Part shown: piece after piece, positions 20,183-31,390 of the stretch | How the letters are laid out: each line of letters begins with the position of its first letter | Position numbering within the stretch: position 1 is the first letter of the stretch | NCBI RefSeq assembly: GCF_011100465.1 | Contig: NZ_CP049740.1 | Location: 2,100,001 to 2,164,000 of the forward strand | DNA: 64,000 bases | Direction of reading: 5' to 3' | DNA from: Jeotgalibaca arthritidis | GTDB taxonomy: Bacteria; Bacillota; Bacilli; Lactobacillales; Aerococcaceae | Notes under the pieces: generated by a model | The model's database searches: none | What the model was told of the DNA's origin: nothing | Seen by the model: the letters and a program-made list of their open reading frames with translations, nothing else | Made by a program: the position numbers and the translations under genes

Positions 20183-20267
20183 GCTATTGAGTTATTTAAT
20201 GTTTAATGTTAATTTAATCATGTAAGGTTTAGAAAACGAATATTCAAAAAATTCAAGGAGTGAAGTC

Positions 20268-20516
20268 ATGTATTTAGCAAAAGTTTATATCACTTATAAA
20301 GAATCAATTTTAGACCCTAAAGGGGAAGCTGTTAAGAAGGCCATTCATCAACTTGATTATCAATCTGTTGCATCTGTAAGAATGGGTAAATATTTTGAAA
20401 TCACAGTTGAAGAAAATGATCGTGCAGAAGTTGAACGTACTATCGAAGCCATTGCTGATCAATTATTAGCAAATGTCACAATGGAATCATACCGTTACGA
20501 AATCGAGGAGGCATAA
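20268..20516 (+). CDS. purS: FGAM synthase subunit PurS
   Basis: The small structural subunit that joins PurQ to PurL in the three-part FGAM synthase of Gram-positive bacteria. The 82 residues match the family: [25 protein letters not shown], then the [10 protein letters not shown] strand and a C-terminal [16 protein letters not shown] precedes the ATG. It leads the purSQLFMNHD operon. Confidence 0.96.
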   Translation: MYLAKVYITYKESILDPKGEAVKKAIHQLDYQSVASVRMGKYFEITVEENDRAEVERTIEAIADQLLANVTMESYRYEIEEA

Positions 20517-20517
20517 G

Positions 20518-21192
20518 ATGAAATTTGCAGTAGTAGTATTTCCTGGATCTAATTGCGATATTGATTTATTTGAGGCGATTGATTCTGTCTTAAAAGAAGA
20601 TGTCTCATATGTCGACTACCGCGAGACCAACTTAGATAAATATGATGCGATTTTAATTCCTGGTGGGTTTTCTTATGGGGATTATCTACGTTGTGGAGCG
20701 ATTGCACGCTTTGCACCCATTATGGAAGCTATTATTCAAAAAGCTGAAGCCGGTGTACCTGTATTTGGAACATGTAATGGATTCCAAATTTTAACAGAAG
20801 CTGGTCTTTTACCAGGAGCCCTTCACTCAAATACTCATTTGAAATTTGTTTGTAAACCACAACGTTTAGTTGTTGAAAACAATGACACATTATTTACCCA
20901 CCTTTATGAAAAAAACGAAGAGATTACATTACCTATTGCGCACGCTGAAGGAAATTATTACTGTGATCCAGAAACATTAGCTGAATTAGAAGCCAATAAC
21001 CAAATTGTATTCCGCTACGCATCGGATGATAACCCGAACGGTAGTTTAGCTAATATTGCTGGAATTACAAATAAAGCTGGTAATGTTCTTGGCATGATGC
21101 CTCACCCAGAGCGAGCAGTTGAAGACATACTCGGATTCAAAGACGGCTTGAAACTGTTCCAATCACTAGCTAAAACGCTCGTTCATAAATAA
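20518..21192 (+). CDS. purQ: FGAM synthase glutaminase subunit PurQ
   Basis: Releases ammonia from glutamine for PurL. The 224 residues start [16 protein letters not shown]. The class I amidotransferase triad is visible: the nucleophile C86 in [10 protein letters not shown], and His/Glu in [11 protein letters not shown]. The start at 20518 has GAGGAGG from the end of purS; an in-frame upstream ATG at 20473 would overlap purS by 44 bp and adds residues not typical of PurQ. Confidence 0.97.
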   Translation: MKFAVVVFPGSNCDIDLFEAIDSVLKEDVSYVDYRETNLDKYDAILIPGGFSYGDYLRCGAIARFAPIMEAIIQKAEAGVPVFGTCNGFQILTEAGLLPGALHSNTHLKFVCKPQRLVVENNDTLFTHLYEKNEEITLPIAHAEGNYYCDPETLAELEANNQIVFRYASDDNPNGSLANIAGITNKAGNVLGMMPHPERAVEDILGFKDGLKLFQSLAKTLVHK

Positions 21193-21219
21193 AAAATGGT
21201 AGTAAGAAAGGGGATCAAC

Positions 21220-23442
21220 ATGCTGTTACAAGCTATGAAGCCGGAAGAAGTAAAAAAATCAGGTATTTTTCGCCAATGGGGATTAAAAGATTCAGAATTT
21301 GAATTAATTCAAACAATTTTAGGTCGTTTACCTAACTACACTGAGACAGGCTTATATTCGGTGATGTGGAGTGAACACTGTTCTTATAAAAACTCAAAAC
21401 CTGTTTTAAAAACATTCTTTACAAAAGGAAAACAAGTTATTCAAGGGCCTGGTGAAGGTGCTGGAATTGTAGATATTGGCGATCAACAAGCAGTTGTTTT
21501 TAAAATGGAAAGCCATAATCATCCATCAGCAGTTGAGCCTTATGAAGGGGCTGCTACAGGTGTTGGTGGTATTATCCGTGATATTTTTAGTATGGGCGCA
21601 AGACCGATCGCTATGCTAGATTCTTTGCGTTTTGGTGAATTAAACAATCCACAAACAAAACGTATTTTTTCTGGTGTTGTTGATGGTATTGGCGGATATG
21701 GAAACTGTATTGGTATTCCAACAGTGGGTGGAGAAACGAAATTTGATGCTTCTTATGAAGGTAACCCACTAGTAAATGCAATGTGTGTAGGGATTATTGA
21801 CCATGCTGATATTCAAAAAGGGCAAGCGAGTGGTGTTGGGAATGCCATTATGTATGTTGGCGCTAAGACAGGCCGTGATGGGATTCATGGCGCAACATTT
21901 GCGAGTGAAGAATTTAGTGATGAAAACAGTGGTCAACGTTCAGCGGTTCAAGTTGGCGATCCATTTATGGAAAAACTATTAATGGAAGCTTGTCTGGAAT
22001 TAATTAAAGAACTAGACGACCACTTAGTGGGAATCCAAGATATGGGTGCTGCTGGTCTTGTATCATCTAGTTCTGAAATGGCATCTAAGGCAGGTACGGG
22101 TATCTTATTAAATCTAGACGATGTGCCTCAACGTGAAACAGGTATGACACCGTATGAAATTTTACTATCTGAATCGCAAGAGAGAATGTTGTTATGTGTT
22201 GAAAAAGGTTATGAAAAAGAAGTAGAGGCATTATTTGCACGCTATGATTTGGATGCTGTGACGGTTGGTGAAGTAACAGAAGGCGATCGTTATAAAGTTT
22301 TCCAAGGTGGTCAATTAGTAGCAGATGTTCCAGTTGATTCTCTAGCAGAAGATGCTCCTGTTTATCAAAATAAAGCAACCAAGCCTGCCCGTATGAGTCA
22401 ATACGAAACAGAAGCAGCATTTGTGCCAAAAGTGGATGATTTAAAAGAGAGTTTATTTAATCTATTAACAACGGCTGATTTAGCAAGTAAAGCACCGATT
22501 TATGAAACTTACGATTCAATGGTTCGAACAAACACTGTTGTGGGACCTGGTAGTGATGCAGCGGTTGTCCGCATTAGAGGCACACGTAAAGCATTAGCGA
22601 TGACAGCAGATTGTAATGCCCGTTATATTTATTTAAATCCATATGTAGGCGGACAAATTGCAGTAGCAGAAGCAGCTCGAAATATTGTTGCTTCAGGTGG
22701 CTACCCACTAGCTATTACCGACTGCTTGAACTTTGGTAACCCAGAAAACCCTGAAATCTTCTACGAACTACAAGAATCTGCAAAAGGTATTTCAGCAGTT
22801 TGTGAACGATTCGATGCACCAGTTATTTCAGGTAACGTGTCACTTTATAATGAAAATAAAAATGGTGCTATTTATCCAACACCAACAATCGGAATGGTTG
22901 GATTGATTGAAGATGTTGATCATGTTTTAACGCAACACTTTAACCAAGCAGGTGATGTTATTTATGTTATTGGTGAAACAAAAGATAATTATGCGGGTTC
23001 ACTCATTCAAAAAGTACAAGTCGGTCAAATTTCTGGCTTAGTTGATTTTGATATGGAACAAGAATATCAAAATCAAGCTTTCGTTCGCCAAGCTAACAAA
23101 GCGGGCTTCTTAACAAGTGCGCATGATATTTCTGAAGGTGGGCTTGCTGCAGCATTAATGGAAGCTGTCTTTACAACTCAGTTTGGATTTGATGTTAAAG
23201 CAGATTTAACTAATGCTCAATTATTTAGCGAAACACAGTCACGCTTTATTGTTACTGTACCCCAAGATAAGAAAGACCAATTCGAAGCGTCTATCCCAGG
23301 AGATGTTCCTGTTGCCGTTTTAGGTAGCGTGACGAAATCAGATGAAATCTCATTATCAACAAATGAAACTGACATAGCATTTAAACGTTCTGATATTGAG
23401 ACCAAGTGGAGAGAGGTTATCCCATGTCTTCTAAAAGCTTAG
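21220..23442 (+). CDS. purL: FGAM synthase large subunit PurL
   Basis: ATP-dependent synthesis of formylglycinamidine ribonucleotide with PurS and PurQ. The 740 residues are the short, amidotransferase-lacking PurL. Motifs: [59 protein letters not shown], then the second AIRS-like half with [11 protein letters not shown] and [14 protein letters not shown]. The start is the ATG at 21220, spaced from AAAGGGG; an in-frame ATG at 21196 has no ribosome-binding site. Confidence 0.97.
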   Translation: MLLQAMKPEEVKKSGIFRQWGLKDSEFELIQTILGRLPNYTETGLYSVMWSEHCSYKNSKPVLKTFFTKGKQVIQGPGEGAGIVDIGDQQAVVFKMESHNHPSAVEPYEGAATGVGGIIRDIFSMGARPIAMLDSLRFGELNNPQTKRIFSGVVDGIGGYGNCIGIPTVGGETKFDASYEGNPLVNAMCVGIIDHADIQKGQASGVGNAIMYVGAKTGRDGIHGATFASEEFSDENSGQRSAVQVGDPFMEKLLMEACLELIKELDDHLVGIQDMGAAGLVSSSSEMASKAGTGILLNLDDVPQRETGMTPYEILLSESQERMLLCVEKGYEKEVEALFARYDLDAVTVGEVTEGDRYKVFQGGQLVADVPVDSLAEDAPVYQNKATKPARMSQYETEAAFVPKVDDLKESLFNLLTTADLASKAPIYETYDSMVRTNTVVGPGSDAAVVRIRGTRKALAMTADCNARYIYLNPYVGGQIAVAEAARNIVASGGYPLAITDCLNFGNPENPEIFYELQESAKGISAVCERFDAPVISGNVSLYNENKNGAIYPTPTIGMVGLIEDVDHVLTQHFNQAGDVIYVIGETKDNYAGSLIQKVQVGQISGLVDFDMEQEYQNQAFVRQANKAGFLTSAHDISEGGLAAALMEAVFTTQFGFDVKADLTNAQLFSETQSRFIVTVPQDKKDQFEASIPGDVPVAVLGSVTKSDEISLSTNETDIAFKRSDIETKWREVIPCLLKA

Positions 23443-24980
23443 AAAACGAAGCAGTAGTACCCCCATTTTTTTATGAAAACGACAATAGTCTCCTCTCTAT
23501 GGAGTGGGAATCGGATCACAGCAGAAGCATTAATGAAGAGTGCGGTGTTTTTGGCGTATGGAATCATCCTCAAGCTAATCGCGTTACCTTTTTCGGCTTA
23601 CATGCCCTCCAACATCGTGGGCAAGCAGGAGCAGGTATTAGCTGTGGTGATGGTCAAGCATTAAAAAATTTCCGAGGTATTGGCTTGTTAAGCCACGTCT
23701 TTAAAAATGCAGAAGATTTAGAATCGTTAACAGGAGACCGTGCGATTGGTCATGTTCGCTATGCGACAAATGGTGGACACGACAATTTAAATAATTTTCA
23801 ACCCTTTTTGTTCCATTTTCATGATCAAGATATTGCCTTGGCTCATAATGGTAATATTACTAATGCTCAGAGTTTACGAAGAGAACTAGAAGAATCAGGT
23901 GCTGTTTTTAACTCATCATCTGATTCTGAAGTGTTAATTCATTTGATTCGTCACAGTAAAAAAGATGATTTTTATGAAAAGTTAGAGGATGCGCTTCGCC
24001 AAATACAAGGTGGTTTTAACTATACGATTCTAACAAACGATGCCTTAATTGGTGTTGTTGATCCAAATAGCTTCCGTCCGCTTGTTATTGGGAAAATGAA
24101 GAATGGTGCTTACATTTTAACGAGTGAGAGCTGTGCTCTACATGTTGTTGGCGCTGAATTTGTTCAAAATATTCATGCTGGTCACTATGCTATTATTAAT
24201 GACGATGGGATTACGATCCGTTCTTACACGGACAAAACGATGATTGCCATTGAAGCAATGGAATATATTTATTTCGCAAGACCAGATTCTGATATTGCTG
24301 GTATTAACGTCCACAGTGCCCGAAAAGCCATGGGTCGTCAATTAGCACTTGAGCAGGCTCCACCAGCTCAAGTGGATATGGTGATCGGTGTGCCAAACTC
24401 ATCCTTATCTGCTGCAACAGGTTACGCTGAACAGAGTGGTATACCATATGAAATGGGACTTGTTAAAAACCAATATGTTGCAAGAACATTCATTGAACCA
24501 ACTCAGGAATTAAGAGAACAAGGTGTTCGTAAAAAGCTATCTGCTGTTGTCGGAGTTGTAGAAGGTAAATCAATTGTCCTTGTGGATGATTCGATTGTTA
24601 GAGGAACAACGATGAAACGCCTAATCTTATTGTTAAGAGAAGCGGGTGCGCGTGAAGTACATGTTCGTATCACGAGCCCGCCATTCCGTTTCCCAAATTA
24701 CTATGGGATTGATATGAGTACCAGTTCAGAGTTACTAGCAGCTAACATGACTGTTGCTGAAATGACAGATTATCTAGGTGCAGATACCTTGTCCTTCTTA
24801 TCGGTAGAGGGAACCATTGAAAGTATCGGCTTAAATTTTGACGCACCTCATAAAGGAATATGTATTTCTGCTTTTACAGGCGATTATCCTGCGCCATTAG
24901 GTGATTATCAAGAAGGATTAGAAAAACAATTAACAACCATCCAAAAGAAAATTTTGAAAGGGGAACATGTTGATGACTGA
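23424..24980 (+). CDS. purF: Amidophosphoribosyltransferase PurF
   Basis: Catalyses the first committed step, PRPP plus glutamine to phosphoribosylamine. The 518 residues have an N-terminal glutaminase whose catalytic Cys is C40 (EECGVFGVW), [12 protein letters not shown], and a phosphoribosyltransferase domain with the PRPP loop [15 protein letters not shown](n)C-type cluster ligands were not all verified. The 39 residues ahead of Cys40 form a longer propeptide than the 11 residues of the Bacillus enzyme. Starts 18 bp inside the end of purL with GAGAGAGG upstream. Confidence 0.96.
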   Translation: MSSKSLENEAVVPPFFYENDNSLLSMEWESDHSRSINEECGVFGVWNHPQANRVTFFGLHALQHRGQAGAGISCGDGQALKNFRGIGLLSHVFKNAEDLESLTGDRAIGHVRYATNGGHDNLNNFQPFLFHFHDQDIALAHNGNITNAQSLRRELEESGAVFNSSSDSEVLIHLIRHSKKDDFYEKLEDALRQIQGGFNYTILTNDALIGVVDPNSFRPLVIGKMKNGAYILTSESCALHVVGAEFVQNIHAGHYAIINDDGITIRSYTDKTMIAIEAMEYIYFARPDSDIAGINVHSARKAMGRQLALEQAPPAQVDMVIGVPNSSLSAATGYAEQSGIPYEMGLVKNQYVARTFIEPTQELREQGVRKKLSAVVGVVEGKSIVLVDDSIVRGTTMKRLILLLREAGAREVHVRITSPPFRFPNYYGIDMSTSSELLAANMTVAEMTDYLGADTLSFLSVEGTIESIGLNFDAPHKGICISAFTGDYPAPLGDYQEGLEKQLTTIQKKILKGEHVDD

Positions 24981-26022
24981 AGGTAAGCATTCTGCTTATG
25001 AAGCAGCTGGTGTCCAAATTGAGAAGGGGTATGAAGCAGTTGAACGCATGAAAAAACATATTCAACGTACCAACCGTCCTGAAGTGATGTCTCAAGTTGG
25101 AGGCTTTGGAGGCTTATTTGATTTATCAAACCATAAAGATGGGCAGCCTATTCTTGTTTCTGGAACGGATGGCGTTGGGACAAAAATTATCCTTGCTCAA
25201 CAATCAAAAACGTACGATACGATTGGCATTGATTGCGTAGCAATGTGTGTGAATGATGTATTAGCTCAAGGTGCAGAACCATTATTTTTCCTGGATTATT
25301 TAGCAGTTGGTCAAAATGACCCTCAAACGGTTGAAGCGATTGTCTCTGGAGTGGCACAAGGGTGTGTTGAGGCTGGTGCTGCTTTAATTGGAGGTGAGAC
25401 AGCTGAAATGCCAGATGTTTATGGTAAAGAGGATTTTGATTTAGCTGGTTTTTGCGTCGGCATTGTTGACCGTAAAAAAATGCTAGATAAGACAAAGGTC
25501 GAAGCAGGCCATGTCTTAGTGGGGATTCCAAGCTCTGGCATTCACTCTAATGGTTTTTCTCTCGTTAGAAAGGTGTTCTTCAAGGATAATGATTGGCAAT
25601 ATGATCAACTACTAGAAGACGGAAAGTCTCTGATTGATCATCTTCTAACCCCTACTCGTATTTACGTTAATGATTTACTACCACTATTAAAAAGAGGACT
25701 GATAAAAGGCCTTGCTCATATTACAGGCGGTGGTTTTCCTGAGAATTTGCCGCGAATGTTTGATGAAACGACATTAACAGCTCATGTCGATACATCTAAA
25801 TGGCAACCTCATCCAATTTTTTCGCTCATTCAAGAACTAGGGAATGTATCATCCGATGATATGTATCAAGTGTTCAATATGGGGATTGGAATGATCGCTG
25901 CAGTTGCAAAGGAAGATGTTGAAACAGTTTGCCAACATATTCCAGATGCAGTTGTTATTGGTGTAATGAGTCAGAAAGTTGATGACAAAGATCTTATCTT
26001 AACAATGGAGGAATCAAACTAA
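24973..26022 (+). CDS. purM: Phosphoribosylformylglycinamidine cyclo-ligase PurM
   Basis: AIR synthetase closes the imidazole ring. The 349 residues show [22 protein letters not shown], the [25 protein letters not shown] block (described in pieces), GGETAEMP and [13 protein letters not shown], all family signatures. Two close ATGs exist (24967 and 24973). AAAGGGG at 24957-24963 is better spaced for 24973. It overlaps the last codons of purF. Confidence 0.96.
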   Translation: MTEGKHSAYEAAGVQIEKGYEAVERMKKHIQRTNRPEVMSQVGGFGGLFDLSNHKDGQPILVSGTDGVGTKIILAQQSKTYDTIGIDCVAMCVNDVLAQGAEPLFFLDYLAVGQNDPQTVEAIVSGVAQGCVEAGAALIGGETAEMPDVYGKEDFDLAGFCVGIVDRKKMLDKTKVEAGHVLVGIPSSGIHSNGFSLVRKVFFKDNDWQYDQLLEDGKSLIDHLLTPTRIYVNDLLPLLKRGLIKGLAHITGGGFPENLPRMFDETTLTAHVDTSKWQPHPIFSLIQELGNVSSDDMYQVFNMGIGMIAAVAKEDVETVCQHIPDAVVIGVMSQKVDDKDLILTMEESN

Positions 26023-26023
26023 T

Positions 26024-26602
26024 ATGAGAATCGCTTTATTCGCTTCAGGAAATGGCTCTAACGTTGAAGCTATTATCCAAGCGTCACTAGAAGGTCGCTT
26101 GGACGCTGAAATTGCCTGTCTATTCTGTGATAATCCGCATGCATACGTGATTGAGCGTGCCATCAAACATAATATTCCATTCTTTGTTTGTGCACCACAA
26201 CAATGTGCAACACGAGAGAAGTGGGAAGGATTTATTCTTTCTTTCTTGGAAACACATCAAGTAGACTGGATTGTTTTAGCAGGCTTTATGCGAATCATTG
26301 GTCAACCATTGTTGAATCGATTCCCTAATCGCATTTTGAATATTCATCCATCGCTTTTACCAGCTTTTCCGGGTAAAAACAGCATTAAAGAGGCCTTTGA
26401 TGCAAAAGCTACTCATACGGGTGTAACGGTTCATTATGTTGATAACGGCATTGATACGGGCCCCGTTATTGCCCAAGAAGAAGTAGCCATTCAAGATGGA
26501 TGGGATTTAGAAACGCTAGAAGAAGCAATTCACCAAATTGAACACCGACTTTACCCAGAAATTATTCAACAAGTAACGAAAAAGGAGTGCGCATATTCAT
26601 GA
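26024..26602 (+). CDS. purN: Phosphoribosylglycinamide formyltransferase PurN
   Basis: Transfers a formyl group from 10-formyl-THF to GAR. The 192 residues carry FASGNGSNVEAII, the catalytic Asn-His pair in ILNIHPSLLPAFPG, and the catalytic Asp in VHYVDNGIDTGPVIAQ. Its formyl donor is the product of Fhs encoded just after the operon. The stop overlaps the purH start (ATGA). Confidence 0.96.
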   Translation: MRIALFASGNGSNVEAIIQASLEGRLDAEIACLFCDNPHAYVIERAIKHNIPFFVCAPQQCATREKWEGFILSFLETHQVDWIVLAGFMRIIGQPLLNRFPNRILNIHPSLLPAFPGKNSIKEAFDAKATHTGVTVHYVDNGIDTGPVIAQEEVAIQDGWDLETLEEAIHQIEHRLYPEIIQQVTKKECAYS

Positions 26603-28173
26603 CCAAACGTTATGCCTTAATCAGTGTGTCGGATAAAACAGAAATCGAAAGAGTAGCCAAAAGTTTAATAAAAGCTGGTCTATCTCTTCTAAGTACAGGT
26701 GGAACGTTAAAAGCATTAGAAGATGCCGGTATTCCAGTAGCAGCCGTTGAAAGTGTAACGGAATTTCCAGAGATGATGGACGGTCGTGTAAAAACACTTC
26801 ACCCTAAAATTCACGGTGGTTTGTTAGGACTTAGAAGTAACGAAAAGCATCAAGCAGCTATGTCAGAACATGGGATTTTACCAATTGACGTCGTTGTTGT
26901 TAATTTATATCCCTTTAAAGAGACAATCACGAAAGCTGATGTGACATTGGGTGATGCGATTGAAAACATTGATATTGGTGGTCCAAGCATGCTGAGAAGT
27001 GCAGCTAAAAACTATCAATCTGTCACAGTCGTAACAGATCCAAGAGACTACGATCAATTGATTAGTCAATTAGATGAAACTGGTGAAACAAACTTAGCTT
27101 TTAGACAATACTTAGCTAAAAAGGTCTTCCAATTAACAGCTTACTACGATTCACTAATTGCTAATTACTTAACAGAATCGTTTGAGCCATTAGAAAAAGA
27201 AGCGAATTGGCCACAATTAGTTTTATCTTACGAGCATAACCAAAGCCTTCGTTATGGCGAAAATAGCCACCAAGAAGCTGATTTCTATACGCAATTAAAT
27301 GCGCCTAACTATAGTATTTCTCGAGCAGAGCAATTGCATGGTAAAGCACTGTCGTACAATAATATTAAAGATGCTAATGCGGCCCTTCAAATCATTAAAG
27401 AGTTCCCAGAAGCTTGTGCTGTAGCTGTCAAACACTTAAATCCTTGTGGTGTAGCTATTGGAGACAATATTGAACAAGCTTTTGATCGTTGTTTTGAAGC
27501 AGATCCGATTTCCATCTTTGGTGGGATTGTTGTTGTCAATCGTCCCGTTAGTTTAGAACTAGCTGAAAAGCTACATACGATCTTTTTAGAAATTGTTATT
27601 GCACCATCTTTTGATGAGGATGCTTTCCAATTATTAGCGAAAAAGAAAAATCTTCGCTTAATGACCCTCAACTTTCCAGAGTCGCATGACCAAAAAGAAT
27701 GGGAATATAGTTCAGTTTCTGGTGGCTTACTCGTTCAAAATGTGGATGATTCAAAAGAATTAACACAATTTGATCAATGGGAAACGATGACTGAGCGCCA
27801 ACCGACAGAGCGTGAATTAACAGCAATGAGCTTTGGTATGCGCGTGTGTAAACACGTGAAGAGTAATGCTATTGTAATAACAAATGATTATCGCACGTTA
27901 GGAATCGGTTCAGGCCAAATGAACCGTGTTGGCGCTGCTAAAATTGCGTTAGAACAAGCTAAAGAAGCTTTAACAACTCTAGATGATACGCTATTAGTTA
28001 TGGCTAGTGATGCCTTTTTCCCAATGGACGATACCGTTCAACTTGCTAACCAATACGGCGTTACTGCGGTTATTCAACCGGGTGGATCTCTAAAAGATAG
28101 TGATTCAGTCAAAGCCTGTGATGAAGCAGCTATGGCAATGGTAAAAACGGGTATCCGTCATTTCAAACATTAA
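26599..28173 (+). CDS. purH: Bifunctional AICAR transformylase / IMP cyclohydrolase PurH
   Basis: Performs the last two steps to IMP, the first using 10-formyl-THF. The 524 residues start with the methylglyoxal-synthase-like cyclohydrolase domain (ALISVSDKTEIE, LLSTGGTLKAL, GRVKTLHPKIHGG). The transformylase domain follows, with LRYGENSHQ, KHLNPCGVAIG and MSFGMRVCKHVKSNAIV. The ATG at 26599 is chosen; a GTG at 26587 follows AAGGAG too closely. Confidence 0.97.
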   Translation: MTKRYALISVSDKTEIERVAKSLIKAGLSLLSTGGTLKALEDAGIPVAAVESVTEFPEMMDGRVKTLHPKIHGGLLGLRSNEKHQAAMSEHGILPIDVVVVNLYPFKETITKADVTLGDAIENIDIGGPSMLRSAAKNYQSVTVVTDPRDYDQLISQLDETGETNLAFRQYLAKKVFQLTAYYDSLIANYLTESFEPLEKEANWPQLVLSYEHNQSLRYGENSHQEADFYTQLNAPNYSISRAEQLHGKALSYNNIKDANAALQIIKEFPEACAVAVKHLNPCGVAIGDNIEQAFDRCFEADPISIFGGIVVVNRPVSLELAEKLHTIFLEIVIAPSFDEDAFQLLAKKKNLRLMTLNFPESHDQKEWEYSSVSGGLLVQNVDDSKELTQFDQWETMTERQPTERELTAMSFGMRVCKHVKSNAIVITNDYRTLGIGSGQMNRVGAAKIALEQAKEALTTLDDTLLVMASDAFFPMDDTVQLANQYGVTAVIQPGGSLKDSDSVKACDEAAMAMVKTGIRHFKH

Positions 28174-28191
28174 AAAAGGAGCCGGCCACTT

Positions 28192-29457
28192 ATGACCAAA
28201 ACAAGCATATTAGTGGTAGGAGCAGGCGGTAGAGAGCATGCTCTTGCTAAGCAGTACGCCAAAAGTTCGCACGTTAACCAAGTTTTTGTTGCCCCAGGTA
28301 ATCCAGGCATGGTTCAATCAGCTAATGAATATGAAGCAGCCATTTCATGTGTTGCTATAACTGTAGAGGATATTGAAGCATTACTTCATTTTGCTAAGGA
28401 AGAAGCTGTTTCTCTTACATTTGTTGGTCCTGAAGTTCCTTTAAATCTAGGAATTGTAGACCGTTTTTCAGAAGAGGGATTAGCGGTTGTAGGACCAACT
28501 AAGGAAGCTGCTCAATTGGAGTCTTCGAAGGCTTTTGCGAAGGCTGTTATGGAAAAAGCTGATGTTAAAACGGCAGCCTATCGTTACTTTAAGTCAGACG
28601 ATTTCGACAATGCTTTAGAGTATTTAGCAGAGCAAAGCTTTCCAATTGTTTTAAAAGAAGATGGTCTTGCACAAGGGAAAGGTGTAACCATTTCACCAGA
28701 TTTTGAAGATGCTAAGCTAACACTAAAGGCGATGATGATTGACCATCAGTCGGATGTCATCATTGAAGAGTGCTTAGTCGGCGAAGAATTCTCTTATTTT
28801 GTTCTTGTTAATGGCAAGCATACCATTCCGGTCGGAACAGCTCGTGACTATAAGAGAGTTGGCGATGGCGATAAAGGTTTAAATACAGGCGGCATGGGGG
28901 CCTATGCACCTGTTGATTGGGCTGATGAATTACTGGATGAGGTAAATCAAAGTGTTATCCAACCGGTTATCGATCAAATGGTTAGCCAAGGATGTCCATT
29001 TACGGGTGTCTTATATGCTGGGTTGATGAAAACTGAGAAAGGCATTTATGTCATCGAATTTAACACGCGCTTTGGTGATCCAGAAACACAAATTCTATTA
29101 CCTTTAATCGAGGATGATTTTTATGATGTGACACTGGCACATATTAATCAGCAACCTTTTAAAATCAGTTTGTCTGATCAAAAAAGCCTTGGGGTTGTTT
29201 TAGCGGCAAAAGGTTACCCAAAAGTCTATAAGCGTGGTATGCCGATTCAGCTAACCGAAGAAACCGTAGCTGATGCCATTCGTTACGCCGGTGTTAGCAA
29301 AGACGCTGACCAACTAGTTGCTAATGGTGGCAGAATTTTGATGGTAACAGCTCAAGCGAATGAATTCTCTAAATGCCGTGACCAGGTTTATAAACAACTC
29401 ACACAGTTAACTGTTCCTGATAGTTTTTATCGAAATGATATTGGGCTGCACCAATAG
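28192..29457 (+). CDS. purD: Phosphoribosylamine-glycine ligase PurD
   Basis: ATP-grasp enzyme making GAR, the second step of the pathway. The 421 residues begin VVGAGGREHALA, with APGNPGM, FVGPEVPLNLGIVD, VLKEDGLAQGKGV, GGMGAYAPV and FNTRFGDPETQ, all PurD signatures. It is the last gene of the operon, 18 bp after purH, and ends at a terminator. Confidence 0.97.
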   Translation: MTKTSILVVGAGGREHALAKQYAKSSHVNQVFVAPGNPGMVQSANEYEAAISCVAITVEDIEALLHFAKEEAVSLTFVGPEVPLNLGIVDRFSEEGLAVVGPTKEAAQLESSKAFAKAVMEKADVKTAAYRYFKSDDFDNALEYLAEQSFPIVLKEDGLAQGKGVTISPDFEDAKLTLKAMMIDHQSDVIIEECLVGEEFSYFVLVNGKHTIPVGTARDYKRVGDGDKGLNTGGMGAYAPVDWADELLDEVNQSVIQPVIDQMVSQGCPFTGVLYAGLMKTEKGIYVIEFNTRFGDPETQILLPLIEDDFYDVTLAHINQQPFKISLSDQKSLGVVLAAKGYPKVYKRGMPIQLTEETVADAIRYAGVSKDADQLVANGGRILMVTAQANEFSKCRDQVYKQLTQLTVPDSFYRNDIGLHQ

Positions 29458-29467
29458 TATAAATAGG

Positions 29468-29498
29468 AGGCGCCAGAAAATGGCGTCTTTATTTTTTT
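29468..29498 (+). terminator. Intrinsic terminator after purD
   Basis: Stem AGGCGCCA/TGGCGTCT (one G-U) with a five-base loop and a long T-rich tail ends the purSQLFMNHD operon. Confidence 0.86.
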
Positions 29499-29649
29499 GA
29501 ATAAAAGAGATAGCGAACCTTATTTTCAGTTTGTGCCGACCAGTTTTAAATGAGTGAGGAAAAGATTAAAAAGAAGAACAGAATATAGATATTTTTTAAT
29601 TCAAAACTTTGGTAAAATGAATAAAATAATTCGAATGGGGTTGAGTTGA

Positions 29650-31323
29650 TTGAAAACTGATATTCAAATTGCACAGGAAAACCAAATGCAACCGATTATG
29701 ACCATTGCAAAGACATTAGGTCTTGGGGAAGATGACATCAAACAGTATGGTAAATATAAAGCTAAACTATCATGGGATAAAATAAAAAACTTAGGTCAAG
29801 AAGAAAATGGCAAATTAATTTTAGTAACGGCTATTAGCCCGACGCCAGCTGGCGAAGGAAAGTCAACGATGACAGTTGGACTTGGCGATTCGCTAGCTAA
29901 AATTGGTAAAAAAACGATGATTGCTTTAAGAGAACCGTCAATGGGGCCAACCATGGGAATGAAGGGCGGAGCTGCAGGTGGTGGTTATGCGCAAGTTCAA
30001 CCAATGGAAGAAATTAATCTTCATTTTACTGGCGATATGCACGCCATTACAGCAACAAATAATGCCCTAGCCGCTTTTATCGATAACCACATCCAGCAAG
30101 GTAATCCGCTACAAATTGATCAACGCCGCATTACGTGGAAACGTGTCTTAGATATTAACGACCGTGCGCTGAGAAACGTTGTTATCGGTTTAGGTGGTCC
30201 AACGAATGGTGTACCCAGAGAAGATGGCTTTGATATTACTGTTGCTAGCGAAATTATGGCCATTTTATGTTTAGCGACTTCTCTTCATGATTTAAAAGAC
30301 CGTTTAGCTCATATTGTGATTGGTTACAATACAAGCCGTAAGCCAGTGACCGTTCGTGACTTAAAAATGGAAGGAGCTTTAACACTTATATTAAAGGATG
30401 CCCTTGAACCAAATCTCGTTCAAACCCTTTATCATACACCAGCTTTCGTTCATGGAGGACCGTTTGCAAATATTGCTCATGGCTGTAACAGTGTCATTGC
30501 GACTCAATCAGCCCTGAAATTAGCGGATTACGTTGTAACTGAAGCGGGTTTTGGTGCTGATTTAGGAGCTGAGAAGTTTTTAGATATTAAAGTACCAGTT
30601 TTAGGTAAGCACCCAGATGCAGTTGTCATTGTTGCGACGATTCGCTCATTGAAAATGCACGGTGGTGTTCCTAAAGATAAATTGAAGGATACAGAAGATG
30701 TTGCAGCAGTTAAGGCCGGCTTCGTTAACCTTCAAAAACATATTGAAAATATGCAGTCTTATGGTATTCCAGTTGTTGTTGGAATCAATCAATTTGTTCA
30801 TGATACTCAAGAAGAAATTGATGCCCTTCAAGAAGCTTGCCAACAAATGGGTGTTGAGTGCGTGCTATCGTCTGTTTGGGAAAATGGCCCAGATGGCGGA
30901 ATCGCTTTGGCTGAAGCTGTTGTCCGTGCATGCGACCAAGAAACATATTTTAGTCCCTTATATGTGGCTGATGAAACAACGATTAAAGAGAAAATTTCTC
31001 GCGTCGTAAAAACCATTTACGGTGGTTCTGATGTTCAGTATAGTAAAAAAGCTGAAACACAAATCAAGCAATTTAATCGTAATGGCTGGGAACATTTACC
31101 GGTTTGTATGGCAAAAACGCAATATTCTTTATCAGATGATCCATCTAAGCTTGCTCGTCCAGAAGGGTTTACGATTACGATTCGCGAATTTGTACCAAAA
31201 ATTGGTGCAGGTTTCTTAGTTGCCTTAACAGGTGACATTTTAACGATGCCTGGTTTACCGAAACAACCAGCAGCTTTAAACATGGATGTTTTAGAAGATG
31301 GTACAGTAACCGGTCTATTTTAA
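29650..31323 (+). CDS. fhs: Formate-tetrahydrofolate ligase
   Basis: ATP-dependent synthesis of 10-formyl-THF from formate and THF. The 557 residues carry the ATP loop [34 protein letters not shown] and [15 protein letters not shown]. The start is TTG at 29650 behind GGGGTTG; the first ATG would remove conserved residues. A possible extended -10 (TGGTAAAAT, 29610-29618) lies upstream. The role fits the neighbours: formate from pyruvate formate-lyase can feed PurN, PurH and initiator-tRNA formylation. Confidence 0.96.
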   Translation: MKTDIQIAQENQMQPIMTIAKTLGLGEDDIKQYGKYKAKLSWDKIKNLGQEENGKLILVTAISPTPAGEGKSTMTVGLGDSLAKIGKKTMIALREPSMGPTMGMKGGAAGGGYAQVQPMEEINLHFTGDMHAITATNNALAAFIDNHIQQGNPLQIDQRRITWKRVLDINDRALRNVVIGLGGPTNGVPREDGFDITVASEIMAILCLATSLHDLKDRLAHIVIGYNTSRKPVTVRDLKMEGALTLILKDALEPNLVQTLYHTPAFVHGGPFANIAHGCNSVIATQSALKLADYVVTEAGFGADLGAEKFLDIKVPVLGKHPDAVVIVATIRSLKMHGGVPKDKLKDTEDVAAVKAGFVNLQKHIENMQSYGIPVVVGINQFVHDTQEEIDALQEACQQMGVECVLSSVWENGPDGGIALAEAVVRACDQETYFSPLYVADETTIKEKISRVVKTIYGGSDVQYSKKAETQIKQFNRNGWEHLPVCMAKTQYSLSDDPSKLARPEGFTITIREFVPKIGAGFLVALTGDILTMPGLPKQPAALNMDVLEDGTVTGLF

Positions 31324-31344
31324 AAATCTGTTCACTATAGAGTG

Positions 31345-31353
31345 TGCTATAAT
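31345..31353 (+). promoter_or_regulatory. Extended -10 promoter of the ABC-F gene
   Basis: TGCTATAAT, 38 bp before the start codon. No fhs terminator hairpin was seen in the 67-bp gap. Confidence 0.6.
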
Positions 31354-31390
31354 GGCAAAGAATGTTAATGTGAACTGAGGTTATAGGAAA

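Noticed and set aside
22085-22429. 114-codon minus-strand frame inside purL
   Set aside because: Shadow of purL; Leu/His-rich with no recognisable domain or start signal.
29499-29649. Tetrahydrofolate riboswitch before fhs
   Set aside because: No conserved THF-aptamer pairing could be drawn; only an extended -10 and an AT-rich leader are visible.
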